A stretch of 55,114 nt of DNA from Oscillospiraceae bacterium (GTDB lineage Bacteria; Bacillota; Clostridia; Oscillospirales; UBA929), in NCBI GenBank assembly GCA_009780275.1, contig WRAI01000014.1, forward strand, positions 1-55,114, written 5' to 3'. The notes below the pieces were generated by a model, which was not told the DNA's origin, did no database searches, and worked only from the letters and a program-made list of their open reading frames with translations. A program made the position numbers and the translations under genes. How positions within the stretch are numbered: the stretch's first letter is position 1; the number at the start of each line of letters is the position of its first letter. Positions 1 through 8,153 of the stretch are shown in pieces.

Positions 1-58
1 AGAAAAGCTCGGCTGGCTTGCACCGCTTGAATTGCGACGCCAATTGACGACAGCGTAG
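1..58 (+). pseudogene. C-terminal tail of an IS3-family transposase (OrfB), cut by the window edge
   Basis: Frame 2 reads EKLGWLAPLELRRQLTTA and then a TAG stop at 56-58. The pattern K-L-G-x-L-x-P-x-E-x-R is the usual C-terminal signature of IS3/IS150-type OrfB (rve integrase) proteins. A sequence resembling an IS3 terminal inverted repeat follows about 40 bp downstream, as expected for the right end of such an element. Only 18 residues are in the window, so it cannot be judged whether the upstream part is intact. Confidence 0.6.
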
Positions 59-90
59 CGATAACTCATTTCACTCACCCATATTTTTAC

Positions 91-117
91 TTTTCGCTTG
101 TCTACTTGACAGGGGGC
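91..117 (+). repeat. Right terminal inverted repeat of the IS3-type element
   Basis: TGTCTACTTGACAGGGGGC at 99-117 is the exact reverse complement of 2030-2048. Read inward, the two ends are TGTCAAGTAGACAaGcGAAAA and TGTCAAGTAGACAgAtGAAAA, an imperfect inverted repeat of about 20 bp as found in IS3-family elements. The transposase tail at 2-58 lies on the inner side of this end. Confidence 0.55.
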
Positions 118-181
118 GCGGCATTTATGTCTGGATATCCCCCCCGTCGCCGCCTTATCCACGGCAAGGTCGGTAGTTTAT

Positions 182-216
182 AAACCCTGTGCCACAATTT
201 TGGTAACGCAGGGTTT
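182..216 (-). terminator. Hairpin downstream of the bioY operon, possible terminator
   Basis: AAACCCTG (182-189) pairs with CAGGGTTT (209-216) around a 19-nt loop that contains a further short inverted repeat. It lies just beyond the last gene of the minus-strand operon. There is no clean T-run, so termination is only a suggestion. Confidence 0.35.
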
Positions 217-223
217 CGTTCCC

Positions 224-610
224 TTATTCACCGAGGATGTTGCTTTTGCAAGCACTAGTTGGATACCATTCACAAGTGCCGCAAATATCATCCATTATGG
301 CACTTGTCATCTGTTCGTTGATTTTTGAGATAATATTTTTGTATTGATACTGCCTTTCTTCAACCCCAAAGTAATCAACCACTTTTTGGTCAAAAAAAGT
401 TACTTTTTCGTTGGAGCTGCATAAATCATCTCCAAGTTTTTTCGGGCACTCCTCGCAAATGTCATCTGTGGAGAATACAATTTGAATTGTTACATTCGCA
501 TCACTTCGCAAGAGGTTTACGATAGCGGTCATATTCTCGACAAAGGTATCGCTGTATCCACTTCCACTAAATCCCTGTGTGCAAAGCAAGTGATGGGGAC
601 GCAATTTCAT
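224..610 (-). CDS. DUF1284 family protein (first copy)
   Basis: This 128-residue protein of unknown function opens with the DUF1284 signature M-K-L-R-P-H-H-L-L-C. It has two further Cys clusters, CEECPKKL around residue 53 and CGTCEWYPTSAC near the C-terminus. The Cys pattern suggests a bound metal or Fe-S cluster, but nothing in the sequence gives a reaction. Its start overlaps the stop of the second DUF1284 gene by 4 bp (ATGA), so the two are translationally coupled. They are probably co-transcribed from the BirA-controlled bioY promoter at 1618-1646. It is the last gene of that unit. Confidence 0.75.
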   Translation of the reverse strand: MKLRPHHLLCTQGFSGSGYSDTFVENMTAIVNLLRSDANVTIQIVFSTDDICEECPKKLGDDLCSSNEKVTFFDQKVVDYFGVEERQYQYKNIISKINEQMTSAIMDDICGTCEWYPTSACKSNILGE

Positions 611-1020
611 AAGTGCATTTCTCCCTTTGCCGCAACTCGTTCACAACGCTCTAAATAGACACACCCATGACAAACATCTGCAAGTTTTTGGGGATTCAGG
701 ATCTGGTCACACAATTTGTCTCGTAAACTGCTCCAAGGGGCAGGATCGTCTGTGACTTGGTCGCATAGTGAAAGGACTTTCTCGTCAGATGTTGTTACCT
801 CATGTTCTTTACTGCACACGCCAATTTCATTATGTGGACAATGCGTACATATCACATCAAGCGCAAAAGTCATCGTGATTGCTTTTGTTGGATCAGCGGC
901 AATCTCATAAAGCAAACTACGCATGATGTTTGAGTACGGTGTACTGTGTCCCGCTGGATTAAATAGCAAAAGACATAAAGTGTGGTGCGGGCGCAGGAAT
1001 AGCTGCTTTGTATGTAACAT
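607..1020 (-). CDS. DUF1284 family protein (second copy)
   Basis: This 137-residue paralogue of the neighbouring gene has L-R-P-H-H-T-L-C-L near the N-terminus, CTHCPHNEIGVC in the middle and CHGCVYLERC at the end. These are the same ordered Cys motifs as in the first copy, but overall identity is low, so the duplication is old. It starts 18 bp after the end of bioY and overlaps the next gene by 4 bp. The function is unknown. The operon position behind a biotin transporter suggests, as inference only, a link to biotin uptake or use. Confidence 0.75.
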   Translation of the reverse strand: MLHTKQLFLRPHHTLCLLLFNPAGHSTPYSNIMRSLLYEIAADPTKAITMTFALDVICTHCPHNEIGVCSKEHEVTTSDEKVLSLCDQVTDDPAPWSSLRDKLCDQILNPQKLADVCHGCVYLERCERVAAKGEMHL

Positions 1021-1038
1021 GGATTTTCCCCCTTGCTA

Positions 1039-1584
1039 TCAGTTTGCGATATAGTATTTTTCCAATGCCTTTCTCATGATTGGAGTAATCACAAAAACGA
1101 GACCCATCTTGAGTAGCTCAATCAAGATAAACGGAGTAAAGGCAAGGAAAAATGCCGATTGCAGACTGGATCCTGTGATAAGGGCAAACTGGATTGTTCC
1201 CATCGAGAGGTTGAGAAGAGATCCCAAAATGAGTCCGAGAGCCAGCCAAATGAGTTTCTTCCTATCAGCGGAAAAACCAACAATAAATGCCATAAGAGGA
1301 TAAGATAGAATATACCCGCCGGTAGGCCCTATGATGAAATGAAATCCACCATGAAATCCTGCAAACACGGGAAGCCCCACCGCTCCCAATAGCACATATA
1401 CAAAAGCCGCAATTGCCCCTTTTTTCGCCCCCAATACAGCGGCGACAAACGGAATGATGAAGGTCTGCAAGGTCATAGGCACGCCACCCGGCAAGGGGAC
1501 GGCAAGCTGAGAAACGGCAACAATCAAGGCGACAAAAACACTGATGACACACATATCACGGATGGACATTTTAGATTGATTCAT
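1039..1584 (-). CDS. bioY: Biotin transporter BioY (ECF S-component)
   Basis: BioY is the membrane S-component that binds biotin and works alone or with the ECF energising module (EcfA1/A2/T, not in this window). The 181-residue protein has about six hydrophobic segments, the G-G-V-P-M-T-L-Q-T motif near residue 35 and the G-P-T-G-G-Y motif around residue 87, both typical of BioY. Length is normal. The ATG at 1584 is preceded by AGGAGGAACC at 1591-1600. A perfect sigma-A promoter overlapped by a BirA-type operator lies directly upstream, so biotin repression is very likely. Two DUF1284 genes follow in the same operon. Confidence 0.93.
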   Translation of the reverse strand: MNQSKMSIRDMCVISVFVALIVAVSQLAVPLPGGVPMTLQTFIIPFVAAVLGAKKGAIAAFVYVLLGAVGLPVFAGFHGGFHFIIGPTGGYILSYPLMAFIVGFSADRKKLIWLALGLILGSLLNLSMGTIQFALITGSSLQSAFFLAFTPFILIELLKMGLVFVITPIMRKALEKYYIAN

Positions 1585-1617
1585 ATTAAAGGTTCCTCCT
1601 ACTTTGTTTTTGCAAAG

Positions 1618-1673
1618 AGTATAACAGAGGATGCCCTTATTGTCAACTCAAAATGTTTTTAGGTTGACAATAA
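1618..1673 (-). promoter_or_regulatory. bioY promoter with BirA operator
   Basis: On the minus strand TTGACA (1641-1646) is separated by exactly 17 bp from TATACT (1618-1623). The -35 box lies in a perfect inverted repeat: TTATTGTCAAC (1637-1647), 15-bp spacer, GTTGACAATAA (1663-1673). This arm sequence and spacing match the BirA sites of Gram-positive bacteria (TTGTNAAC-N15-GTTNACAA). BirA-biotinyl-AMP bound here would block RNA polymerase. Confidence 0.9.
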
Positions 1674-1799
1674 GGATTTGAAGGGATTCGCCCACAGCAT
1701 AAGCATATAGCATACTCCAACCCCGCAAGAACGCCACGCCGTGATAAGTGAGATTATTAACACTCAAAGGTGGCTGCACCCCCATTGTAACTCCGGCGC

Positions 1800-1842
1800 A
1801 CCCACGGGACAAGATAACGGCGCATTATCCTATTCCGTGGGT
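1800..1842. terminator. Long hairpin in the 1585-2306 gap
   Basis: ACCCACGG (1800-1807) pairs with CCGTGGGT (1835-1842). The loop contains a smaller stem, GATAA/TTATC. TTTTGTGTTTTTG follows on the plus strand, so it could terminate plus-strand transcription. The rest of the gap 1680-2010 shows no credible gene. Confidence 0.35.
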
Positions 1843-2010
1843 TTTGTGTTTTTGTGCCAACAGTCGGGTCGCAAAACTAAATCAAAATTGCGTTCATTCT
1901 GACTGCCAATTTGGACGAAAAACTCACAAACCCCACATCTACAATCATCGCAAAAACTCCAAAACCTTACTCCCGCCGCCGCGCAAAACAAGCCCTTGGG
2001 CGCGACTTAA

Positions 2011-2057
2011 CTTCGGGACAAATTGCAGTGCCCCCTGTCAAGTAGACAGATGAAAAA
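2011..2057 (+). repeat. Left-end remnant of an IS3-type element
   Basis: The segment from CTTCGGGACA to TAGACAGATGAAAAA contains the inverted counterpart of 99-117. It also resembles 44606-44656 over about 45 bp, where a decayed IS3 orfA follows. Here no transposase frame follows, so the interior of the element has been lost. Confidence 0.5.
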
Positions 2058-2192
2058 TAGCGTTTACACCAAGAAAGGAGCATTACAACGCGAAATATAT
2101 CGACATCAAAGCGCACCAAAACCCGCGACATCGGCATGGAGCGGTAGGCATGGCGAGAGATGGGTCTGTGTTTCACAGCCTATCGAAAAGGC

Positions 2193-2221
2193 TTGATTTC
2201 CGGGTGGTTTTATGGTATACT
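2193..2221 (+). promoter_or_regulatory. Sigma-A promoter for the DUF6886 gene
   Basis: TTGATT (2193-2198), 17-bp spacer, TATACT (2216-2221), about 85 bp upstream of the ATG at 2307. Confidence 0.6.
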
Positions 2222-2306
2222 CACGCCGTGGGTAGAAACATTATCTACTCTACGCACACACGCACCCATCGGCGCGTGAAGTTTATATTAGGTGCAGGAT
2301 AATTGA

Positions 2307-2825
2307 ATGAGATTATTCCATGTTAGCGAAGACCCAAATGTTGAAATATTTCATCCACGACTTCCACGGCGGGAAGAACTCGACCCGCACATTGGGTTAG
2401 TTTGGTCGCTAACCGAACCTGCGTTGCCTAACTGGTTGTTTCCGCGTGATTGCCCTCGTGTTGGCTATCGAGATTGTGATAATGTTACCCCGGAAGACAT
2501 GAAAAGATTTTTTACATCGGGAGCGCGCCATATCGTTGCCATAGAAAACGATTGGCATGAACGACAACTTAATGCAACGCTCTATGTTTATGAGTTTGAC
2601 CCGACAAACTTCTACTTTGACGAAGTTGCTGGGTTTTATGTCAGCCAAAAATCTGAAATCCCCATTGATATGGTAACCTACACAAATCTTTATGCAGAAC
2701 TGTTTAATCGCGGTGCAGAAGTGCGGATAGTTGATAATCTTTGGGCTTTGCGTGATACTGTGTTTGCTTCATCACTTACAAAGTGGTCATTTTGCAAAAT
2801 GGCAAACGCAAAACCCCGACCATAA
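2307..2825 (+). CDS. DUF6886 family protein
   Basis: This is a 172-residue soluble protein of unknown function. The N-terminus (M-R-L-F-H-V-S-E-D-P, then F-H-P-R) and the stretch G-L-V-W-S-L-T-E-P-A-L-P-N-W-L-F-P-R-D-C-P-R resemble proteins annotated as DUF6886. There is no signal peptide or membrane segment. It has its own sigma-A promoter, and the start is preceded by a modest AGGAT sequence. The gene ends 41 bp before ruvA. Family assignment is from memory of the motif and not from a search. Confidence 0.6.
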   Translation: MRLFHVSEDPNVEIFHPRLPRREELDPHIGLVWSLTEPALPNWLFPRDCPRVGYRDCDNVTPEDMKRFFTSGARHIVAIENDWHERQLNATLYVYEFDPTNFYFDEVAGFYVSQKSEIPIDMVTYTNLYAELFNRGAEVRIVDNLWALRDTVFASSLTKWSFCKMANAKPRP

Positions 2826-2866
2826 ATACAGCGCACCTAATAAGCAATCTACACCGGAGAATTTAT

Positions 2867-3457
2867 ATGTATTACTATTTAAACGGCACAGTCGCGCATT
2901 ATGAACAAGACCTTGTTGTGTTGGACGTTGGTGGGATTGGCTATGCTTGTCACACAACGCTGGCGACTATTGCGCGATTAACGATTGGAACGCCTGTCAA
3001 ACTGTATACGCACTTACAAGTCAAGGAAGACGCGCAAGACATCTACGCTTTTTTCTCGTTGGAAGAAAAGGCTTGTTTTCTGCGCCTAATTTCAGTCAGC
3101 GGCGTCGGGCCGCGATCGGCATTAAACATTCTGTCGATTTGTACCCCCGATCAGTTGGCATTGGCCGTTGCGACAGAAGACGATAAAGCGCTCACGCAAG
3201 CCGCCGGCGTCGGCAAAAAAATGGCACAGCGCATTATCTTGGAGTTAAAAGACAAGTTGGCACAACTGCCGCAAGATAGCGGCATTGCCTTGCCAAGCAC
3301 CATCGACATAGGCGTTCAGAGCAATTTGCGCCAAGCTCAGGCAGCGTTACAACAGCTCGGCTACACGCCCAGCGAGGCCGGGCAGGCCGTAAAAGGCTTG
3401 AATGCCGAAGACTCAGTAGAGCATCTATTGAGTGCTGCACTGAAGAAATTGGTGTAA
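2867..3457 (+). CDS. ruvA: Holliday junction branch-migration protein RuvA
   Basis: RuvA binds the four-way Holliday junction and loads the RuvB helicase. The 196-residue product has the N-terminal OB-fold (Y-Y-L-N-G-T-V onward) and the tandem helix-hairpin-helix motifs V-S-G-V-G-P-R-S-A-L and A-A-G-V-G-K-K-M-A-Q-R near residues 80-125. It also has a C-terminal domain III with A-L-Q-Q-L-G-Y. The ATG at 2867 is preferred over the upstream in-frame ATG at 2783 because GGAGA lies 6 nt upstream and this start matches the family N-terminus. ruvB is not adjacent, unlike the common ruvAB arrangement. Confidence 0.95.
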   Translation: MYYYLNGTVAHYEQDLVVLDVGGIGYACHTTLATIARLTIGTPVKLYTHLQVKEDAQDIYAFFSLEEKACFLRLISVSGVGPRSALNILSICTPDQLALAVATEDDKALTQAAGVGKKMAQRIILELKDKLAQLPQDSGIALPSTIDIGVQSNLRQAQAALQQLGYTPSEAGQAVKGLNAEDSVEHLLSAALKKLV

Positions 3458-3461
3458 AGGC

Positions 3462-3491
3462 TTGACAAACAACATAAATATGCCATATAAT
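3462..3491 (+). promoter_or_regulatory. Sigma-A promoter for the DUF975 gene
   Basis: TTGACA (3462-3467), 18-bp spacer, TATAAT (3486-3491). It starts 4 bp after the ruvA stop. The gene start at 3533 has GGAGGG 9 nt upstream. Confidence 0.8.
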
Positions 3492-3532
3492 GTTCATACC
3501 ATGGAAATACATTTTAATATGGAGGGATACTC

Positions 3533-4141
3533 ATGCTTAACAGACCTGAACTAAAATCTGCGGCTAAAGCCCAAATCAAAGGGAAAATCGGAATTCTATT
3601 CCTATGCATGTTCTTGATTGGTCTAATCACGAGTGCTGCCACACCTCTTCTCGGCGCAGGCCTTATCCTCGCTCCAGCATTTTCTATCAGCATGATCATG
3701 ATTTACTTGGCGTTGATAAAAGGTGATGCTCCAGAAGTCGGAGATATATTCAAAGGGTTTAACCTGTTTGGCAAAGCACTTTGGTTGTCAGTCATCACAC
3801 AATTCTTTGTTTTCTTATGGTCATTACTCTTCTTTATTCCCGGCATTATCAAGGCAATTGCCTATTCTATGGCACCATATATATTGGCAGAAAATCCAGA
3901 TATGACGGCACGAGAAGCCTTAAACAAGAGTAAGGAAATCACGCAGGGGCACAAAGGCGAGTTGTTTGTACTTGCACTCTCATTCATTGGATGGATACTG
4001 CTGACTGTGGTCACGTTTGGCATCGCCTTTATCTACGTTGGTCCGTATATGCAGGCAACATATGCAAACACTTATAGAAAGCTATCCGGTAATGCAGAAA
4101 TTTCCCCTGCCCCCACCACAGAAATTGTTGCAGAAGCCTAG
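3533..4141 (+). CDS. DUF975 family integral membrane protein
   Basis: This 202-residue polytopic membrane protein has a short cytoplasmic N-terminus (R-P-E-L-K-S-A-A-K) followed by about five hydrophobic segments. The conserved stretch I-P-G-I-I-K-A-I-A-Y-S-M-A-P-Y-I-L-A and A-L-N-K-S-K-E-I-T-Q-G-H-K-G are characteristic of DUF975 proteins. Function is unknown. It has its own strong promoter and SD. It sits between ruvA and the rpoB promoter and is followed by a hairpin at 4197-4228. Confidence 0.8.
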   Translation: MLNRPELKSAAKAQIKGKIGILFLCMFLIGLITSAATPLLGAGLILAPAFSISMIMIYLALIKGDAPEVGDIFKGFNLFGKALWLSVITQFFVFLWSLLFFIPGIIKAIAYSMAPYILAENPDMTAREALNKSKEITQGHKGELFVLALSFIGWILLTVVTFGIAFIYVGPYMQATYANTYRKLSGNAEISPAPTTEIVAEA

Positions 4142-4196
4142 AAACGTTCAGAGAGGCGCATGGCACGAGCTTATTAAAATTATTCAAAAACACAAA

Positions 4197-4234
4197 ACAC
4201 GGGCTTGACATCATCGTCGAGCCCGTGTTATACT
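4197..4234 (+). promoter_or_regulatory. rpoBC promoter overlapping a hairpin
   Basis: TTGACA (4205-4210), 18-bp spacer, TATACT (4229-4234). The same DNA forms the inverted repeat ACACGGGCT (4197-4205) and AGCCCGTGT (4220-4228), which may terminate the upstream DUF975 transcript. The leader to the rpoB ATG is about 190 nt and contains no recognisable gene. Confidence 0.65.
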
Positions 4235-4433
4235 GTTAAAGTATGCTTGTCATGGACAGAGTGCCAAATACTCACCCGCAACGATTGTATCATGGCAAGC
4301 AAGAAAAAGCAAGCACAAAACGCAGTTTGTTTCCACGCTGCCGTGCGTGTCGAGCCAGTGGATGATTATCGCGTATGACCCGTGCTTTTCATTGCTGGCT
4401 ACTCACTACTAAACAATCAAAGGAGAACGCCCT

Positions 4434-7400
4434 ATGGCAAACGCACCGCTCACTAAAGATGTCCGTTACGGCCGGACGGTTCGCAAGAGCTACTCCCGTC
4501 TCGACGAAGTCCTCGAATTGCCGAGCCTTATTGAAATTCAAAAGAAATCTTACAATTGGTTCTGGGCTGAGGGGTTACAGCAAGTCTTCCGCGACCTGTC
4601 CACCGTCACCGATTATACGGGCAACTTAGAACTGACCTTCCTCGATTATCGACTGGAAAACAAACCCAAATACCCTGTTGACGAATGCAAAGAGCGCGAT
4701 GCGACTTACGCCGCACCACTTAAAGTACGTGTACGTTTGCGCAACAAAGCCACCGAGGAAATCAAAGAGCAGGAAATTTTTATGGGCGACTTCCCGCTCA
4801 TGACTGACAGCGGCACGTTCATCATCAATGGTGCCGAGCGTGTTGTCGTCAGCCAAATTGTGCGTTCGCCGGGTGCCTATTTCAACGGCGAAAACAAGGC
4901 CGGCGCGGGTATGTTCTCGGCTTCTGTTATCCCCTATCGCGGTGCATGGCTGGAGTATGAGACCGATATTAACGATATCTTCAACGTACGGATTGACAAA
5001 AACCGTAAGCTACCTGTCACTTCGTTGTTGCGTGCCATTGGGCTAAAAACCAACGCCGAAATCATCGATATGTTCGGCGAAGATACGCGCATTATGGCAA
5101 CATTGGAAAAAGACCCGGCACACACCGAAAAAGAGTCGCTGGAAGAAATTTACCGCCGTGTACGTCCGGGCGAACCGCCTACGGTCGAAAGCGCACAGGC
5201 GTTGTTGAAAAGTCTGTTCTTTGACGCGCGGCGTTATGACTTATCACAAGTCGGGCGCTATAAGTTCAATAAAAAACTCTCCATTGTGCAACGCTTAACA
5301 GGTCAGACCTTGGCATTGCCTGTTGCTGACCCATTGACAGGTGAAATTCTGCATGATGAGGGCGACACGTTAACTCGCGAGCAAGCGCAAGCACTCGAAG
5401 CGCGCGGCGTCAATGCCGTGACGCTGACTGTTGACGGGCAATTGGTCAAAGTGTTGAGTAATGGCATGGTTGACATCAATAATTTTGTTGACTTTGATGC
5501 TCGCACTGCGCTGAACATTCGCGAAAAAGTCACTTTTTCTGTATTGCAAGAAATTCTTGCCGAGGCCAAAGAAAAAGGCGAGAACATTAAAGAATTGATT
5601 GCTGACCGCATCAATGACTTGATGCCCAAACACATTCTGCCGCAAGATATTTTTGCTACCGTTAACTACCTCAACTGCCTTGCTCATGGCATCGGCATTG
5701 AGGACGACATTGACCATTTAGGCAACCGCCGCTTACGTAGCGTGGGCGAATTAATGCAAAATCAATTCCGCATCGGCTTCACCCGTATGGAACGCGTTAT
5801 TCGCGAGCGCATGACCATCCAAGATCTTGAGATTGTTACGCCGCAATCACTGGTCAATATTCGGCCTGTCACAGCTGCTATTAAAGAATTCTTTGGCAGT
5901 TCCCCCCTGTCGCAGTTTATGGATCAGCCAAACCCGCTGGCAGAGCTAACGCATAAGCGGCGTGTATCGGCACTCGGTCCAGGCGGCCTATCACGTGAAC
6001 GTGCCAACTTCGAAGTGCGAGACGTGCATTACAGTCACTACGGTCGTGTTTGTCCCATCGAAACACCCGAGGGTCCGAACATCGGCTTGATTGCCTATCT
6101 ATCCACCTATGCACGCATCAACGAATACGGTTTTATTGAAACTCCGTATCGCCAAATCGATCGCAAAACACGGAAACTTACTGACGAAGTGGTCTACATG
6201 ACCGCCGATGTTGAGGATGAGTTTATCATTGCGCAAGCCAACGAACCGTTTAACAAAGACGGTACATTTGCTAACCGGCGAGTCATCGGGCGACACCGCA
6301 ATGAGATTGTCGAAGTTGAGTGCGATCGCATCGACTACATCGACGTATCAAGCAAAATGATGGTCAGCGTAGCGACATCAATGGTGCCTTTCTTAGAAAA
6401 TGATGACGCCAAGCGCGCCTTGATGGGCGCGAACATGCAACGCCAAGCCGTACCGCTGCTCGTACCCGAAGCCCCCATTGTGGCAACGGGGATCGAGCAT
6501 AAAGCAGCTTGTGACTCCGGCGTAGTGGTTTTGGCGCAAGAGGACGGCAAAGTGTCAAACGTCACAGCCAATTGCATTACGATGAAATATAAAGGCGGCG
6601 ATGTTGTTGATCATAAACTAGTCAAGTTCGTGCGCAGCAACCAAGGTACTTGTATAAATCAACGCCCGTTGGTTAATGTTGGCGAAATGGTTAAAAAGGG
6701 CGATGTGCTCGCCGACGGCCCAAGCACATGTGAAGGCGAAATCTCATTGGGGCGCAATGTATTGATTGGCTTTATGACGTGGGAAGGCTACAACTACTCC
6801 GATGCCATTCTCATCAACGAACGCCTTGTGCGCGACGATGTGTTTACCTCTATTCACATTGAAGAATACGAAAGCGAAGCCCGTGACACCAAGCTAGGCA
6901 GCGAAGAAATCACACGCGACATTCCCAACGTGGGCGAAGACGCGCTGAAAGATTTGGACGAACGCGGTGTCATTCGTATCGGTGCTGAAGTGCGCAGCGG
7001 CGACATCTTGGTCGGCAAAGTCACGCCTAAGGGCGAAACCGACTTGACGGCAGAAGAGCGTTTGCTCCGTGCCATTTTTGGCGAAAAAGCGCGCGAAGTA
7101 CGCGATACGTCGTTGCGCGTGCCGCACGGTGAAAGTGGTATTGTCGTAGACGTCAAAGTCTTTACACGCGAAAACAATGACGAACTGCCGCCGGGCGTCA
7201 ACATGCTCGTGCGTTGCTACATCTCGCAAAAACGTAAAATCAGCGTAGGCGACAAAATGGCGGGGCGCCACGGAAACAAAGGCGTTATCTCGCGCATTTT
7301 GCCACAGGAAGACATGCCTTTCTTACCTGACGGAACGCCACTCGACATCGTGTTAAACCCACTGGGCGTGCCGTCGCGTATGAACATTGGGCAGGTGCTG

Positions 7401-8153
7401 GAAACGCACTTGGGTTACGCCGCGCACAAGCTTGGCTGGAAATGCGCCACACCGATTTTCGACGGCGCGAACGAAGACGACATCGAGAAAACTTTGGAGC
7501 TGGCAGGTCTGTCTCCTGATGGCAAGAGCGTTCTCTATGACGGGCGCACAGGCGAGGCATTTGACAATCCCGTTACTGTTGGCTACACCTACTTCTTAAA
7601 ATTGGCTCACTTAGTTGATGATAAAATTCACGCCCGTTCGACCGGCCCGTACTCGCTGGTTACGCAGCAGCCATTGGGTGGCAAAGCACAGTTTGGCGGT
7701 CAGCGTTTTGGCGAGATGGAAGTGTGGGCACTCGAAGCCTACGGTGCGGCACATACCCTGCAAGAACTGCTCACCGTCAAAAGTGACGATATCGTTGGAC
7801 GTGTCAAAACCTATGAGGCCATTGTCAAAGGCAAGAACGTACCTGCGCCGGGCGTGCCGGAATCATTTAAGGTGCTGATTAAAGAGTTGCAATCGCTATG
7901 TCTAAACATCCGTATCTTAGACAAAGACGGTGAAGAGATCGACTTCCACGCCGAGGAACCTGATTACGCCGCCGCCGACTTGGACGTCGAACCCAACTAC
8001 GCCGCTGAGGAAGAACTTGAGCAAAGCGGTTATTCCATCAATGACACAGGTGCCGATTTTGATCTTTCCGGCGACTCAAACGATGATGAACTCTCTGTCG
8101 ACGACGATGACGATACCCTTGATGATACTGTTGAAAGTGAGGAGCACGCATGA
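4434..8153 (+). CDS. rpoB: DNA-directed RNA polymerase beta subunit
   Basis: RpoB forms half of the catalytic core of RNA polymerase. The 1,239-residue product carries the rifampicin pocket (G488 onward: [11 protein letters not shown]), [12 protein letters not shown], the [13 protein letters not shown] motif and the C-terminal [15 protein letters not shown] clamp motif. A very acidic tail (residues about 1,200-1,239) follows the conserved end. Two rifampicin-pocket positions are Pro (P491, P499), where E. coli has Gln510 and Asn518. The classic resistance positions Q513, D516, H526 and S531 (E. coli numbering) are unchanged. AAAGGAG precedes the ATG. The stop overlaps the rpoC start by 4 bp. 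The usual upstream rplL is absent. Confidence 0.98.
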   Translation: MANAPLTKDVRYGRTVRKSYSRLDEVLELPSLIEIQKKSYNWFWAEGLQQVFRDLSTVTDYTGNLELTFLDYRLENKPKYPVDECKERDATYAAPLKVRVRLRNKATEEIKEQEIFMGDFPLMTDSGTFIINGAERVVVSQIVRSPGAYFNGENKAGAGMFSASVIPYRGAWLEYETDINDIFNVRIDKNRKLPVTSLLRAIGLKTNAEIIDMFGEDTRIMATLEKDPAHTEKESLEEIYRRVRPGEPPTVESAQALLKSLFFDARRYDLSQVGRYKFNKKLSIVQRLTGQTLALPVADPLTGEILHDEGDTLTREQAQALEARGVNAVTLTVDGQLVKVLSNGMVDINNFVDFDARTALNIREKVTFSVLQEILAEAKEKGENIKELIADRINDLMPKHILPQDIFATVNYLNCLAHGIGIEDDIDHLGNRRLRSVGELMQNQFRIGFTRMERVIRERMTIQDLEIVTPQSLVNIRPVTAAIKEFFGSSPLSQFMDQPNPLAELTHKRRVSALGPGGLSRERANFEVRDVHYSHYGRVCPIETPEGPNIGLIAYLSTYARINEYGFIETPYRQIDRKTRKLTDEVVYMTADVEDEFIIAQANEPFNKDGTFANRRVIGRHRNEIVEVECDRIDYIDVSSKMMVSVATSMVPFLENDDAKRALMGANMQRQAVPLLVPEAPIVATGIEHKAACDSGVVVLAQEDGKVSNVTANCITMKYKGGDVVDHKLVKFVRSNQGTCINQRPLVNVGEMVKKGDVLADGPSTCEGEISLGRNVLIGFMTWEGYNYSDAILINERLVRDDVFTSIHIEEYESEARDTKLGSEEITRDIPNVGEDALKDLDERGVIRIGAEVRSGDILVGKVTPKGETDLTAEERLLRAIFGEKAREVRDTSLRVPHGESGIVVDVKVFTRENNDELPPGVNMLVRCYISQKRKISVGDKMAGRHGNKGVISRILPQEDMPFLPDGTPLDIVLNPLGVPSRMNIGQVLETHLGYAAHKLGWKCATPIFDGANEDDIEKTLELAGLSPDGKSVLYDGRTGEAFDNPVTVGYTYFLKLAHLVDDKIHARSTGPYSLVTQQPLGGKAQFGGQRFGEMEVWALEAYGAAHTLQELLTVKSDDIVGRVKTYEAIVKGKNVPAPGVPESFKVLIKELQSLCLNIRILDKDGEEIDFHAEEPDYAAADLDVEPNYAAEEELEQSGYSINDTGADFDLSGDSNDDELSVDDDDDTLDDTVESEEHA

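Noticed and set aside
1748-2053. 101-codon frame in the gap after bioY
   Set aside because: It contains the hairpin at 1800-1842 and the IS end, with low-complexity translation and no SD.
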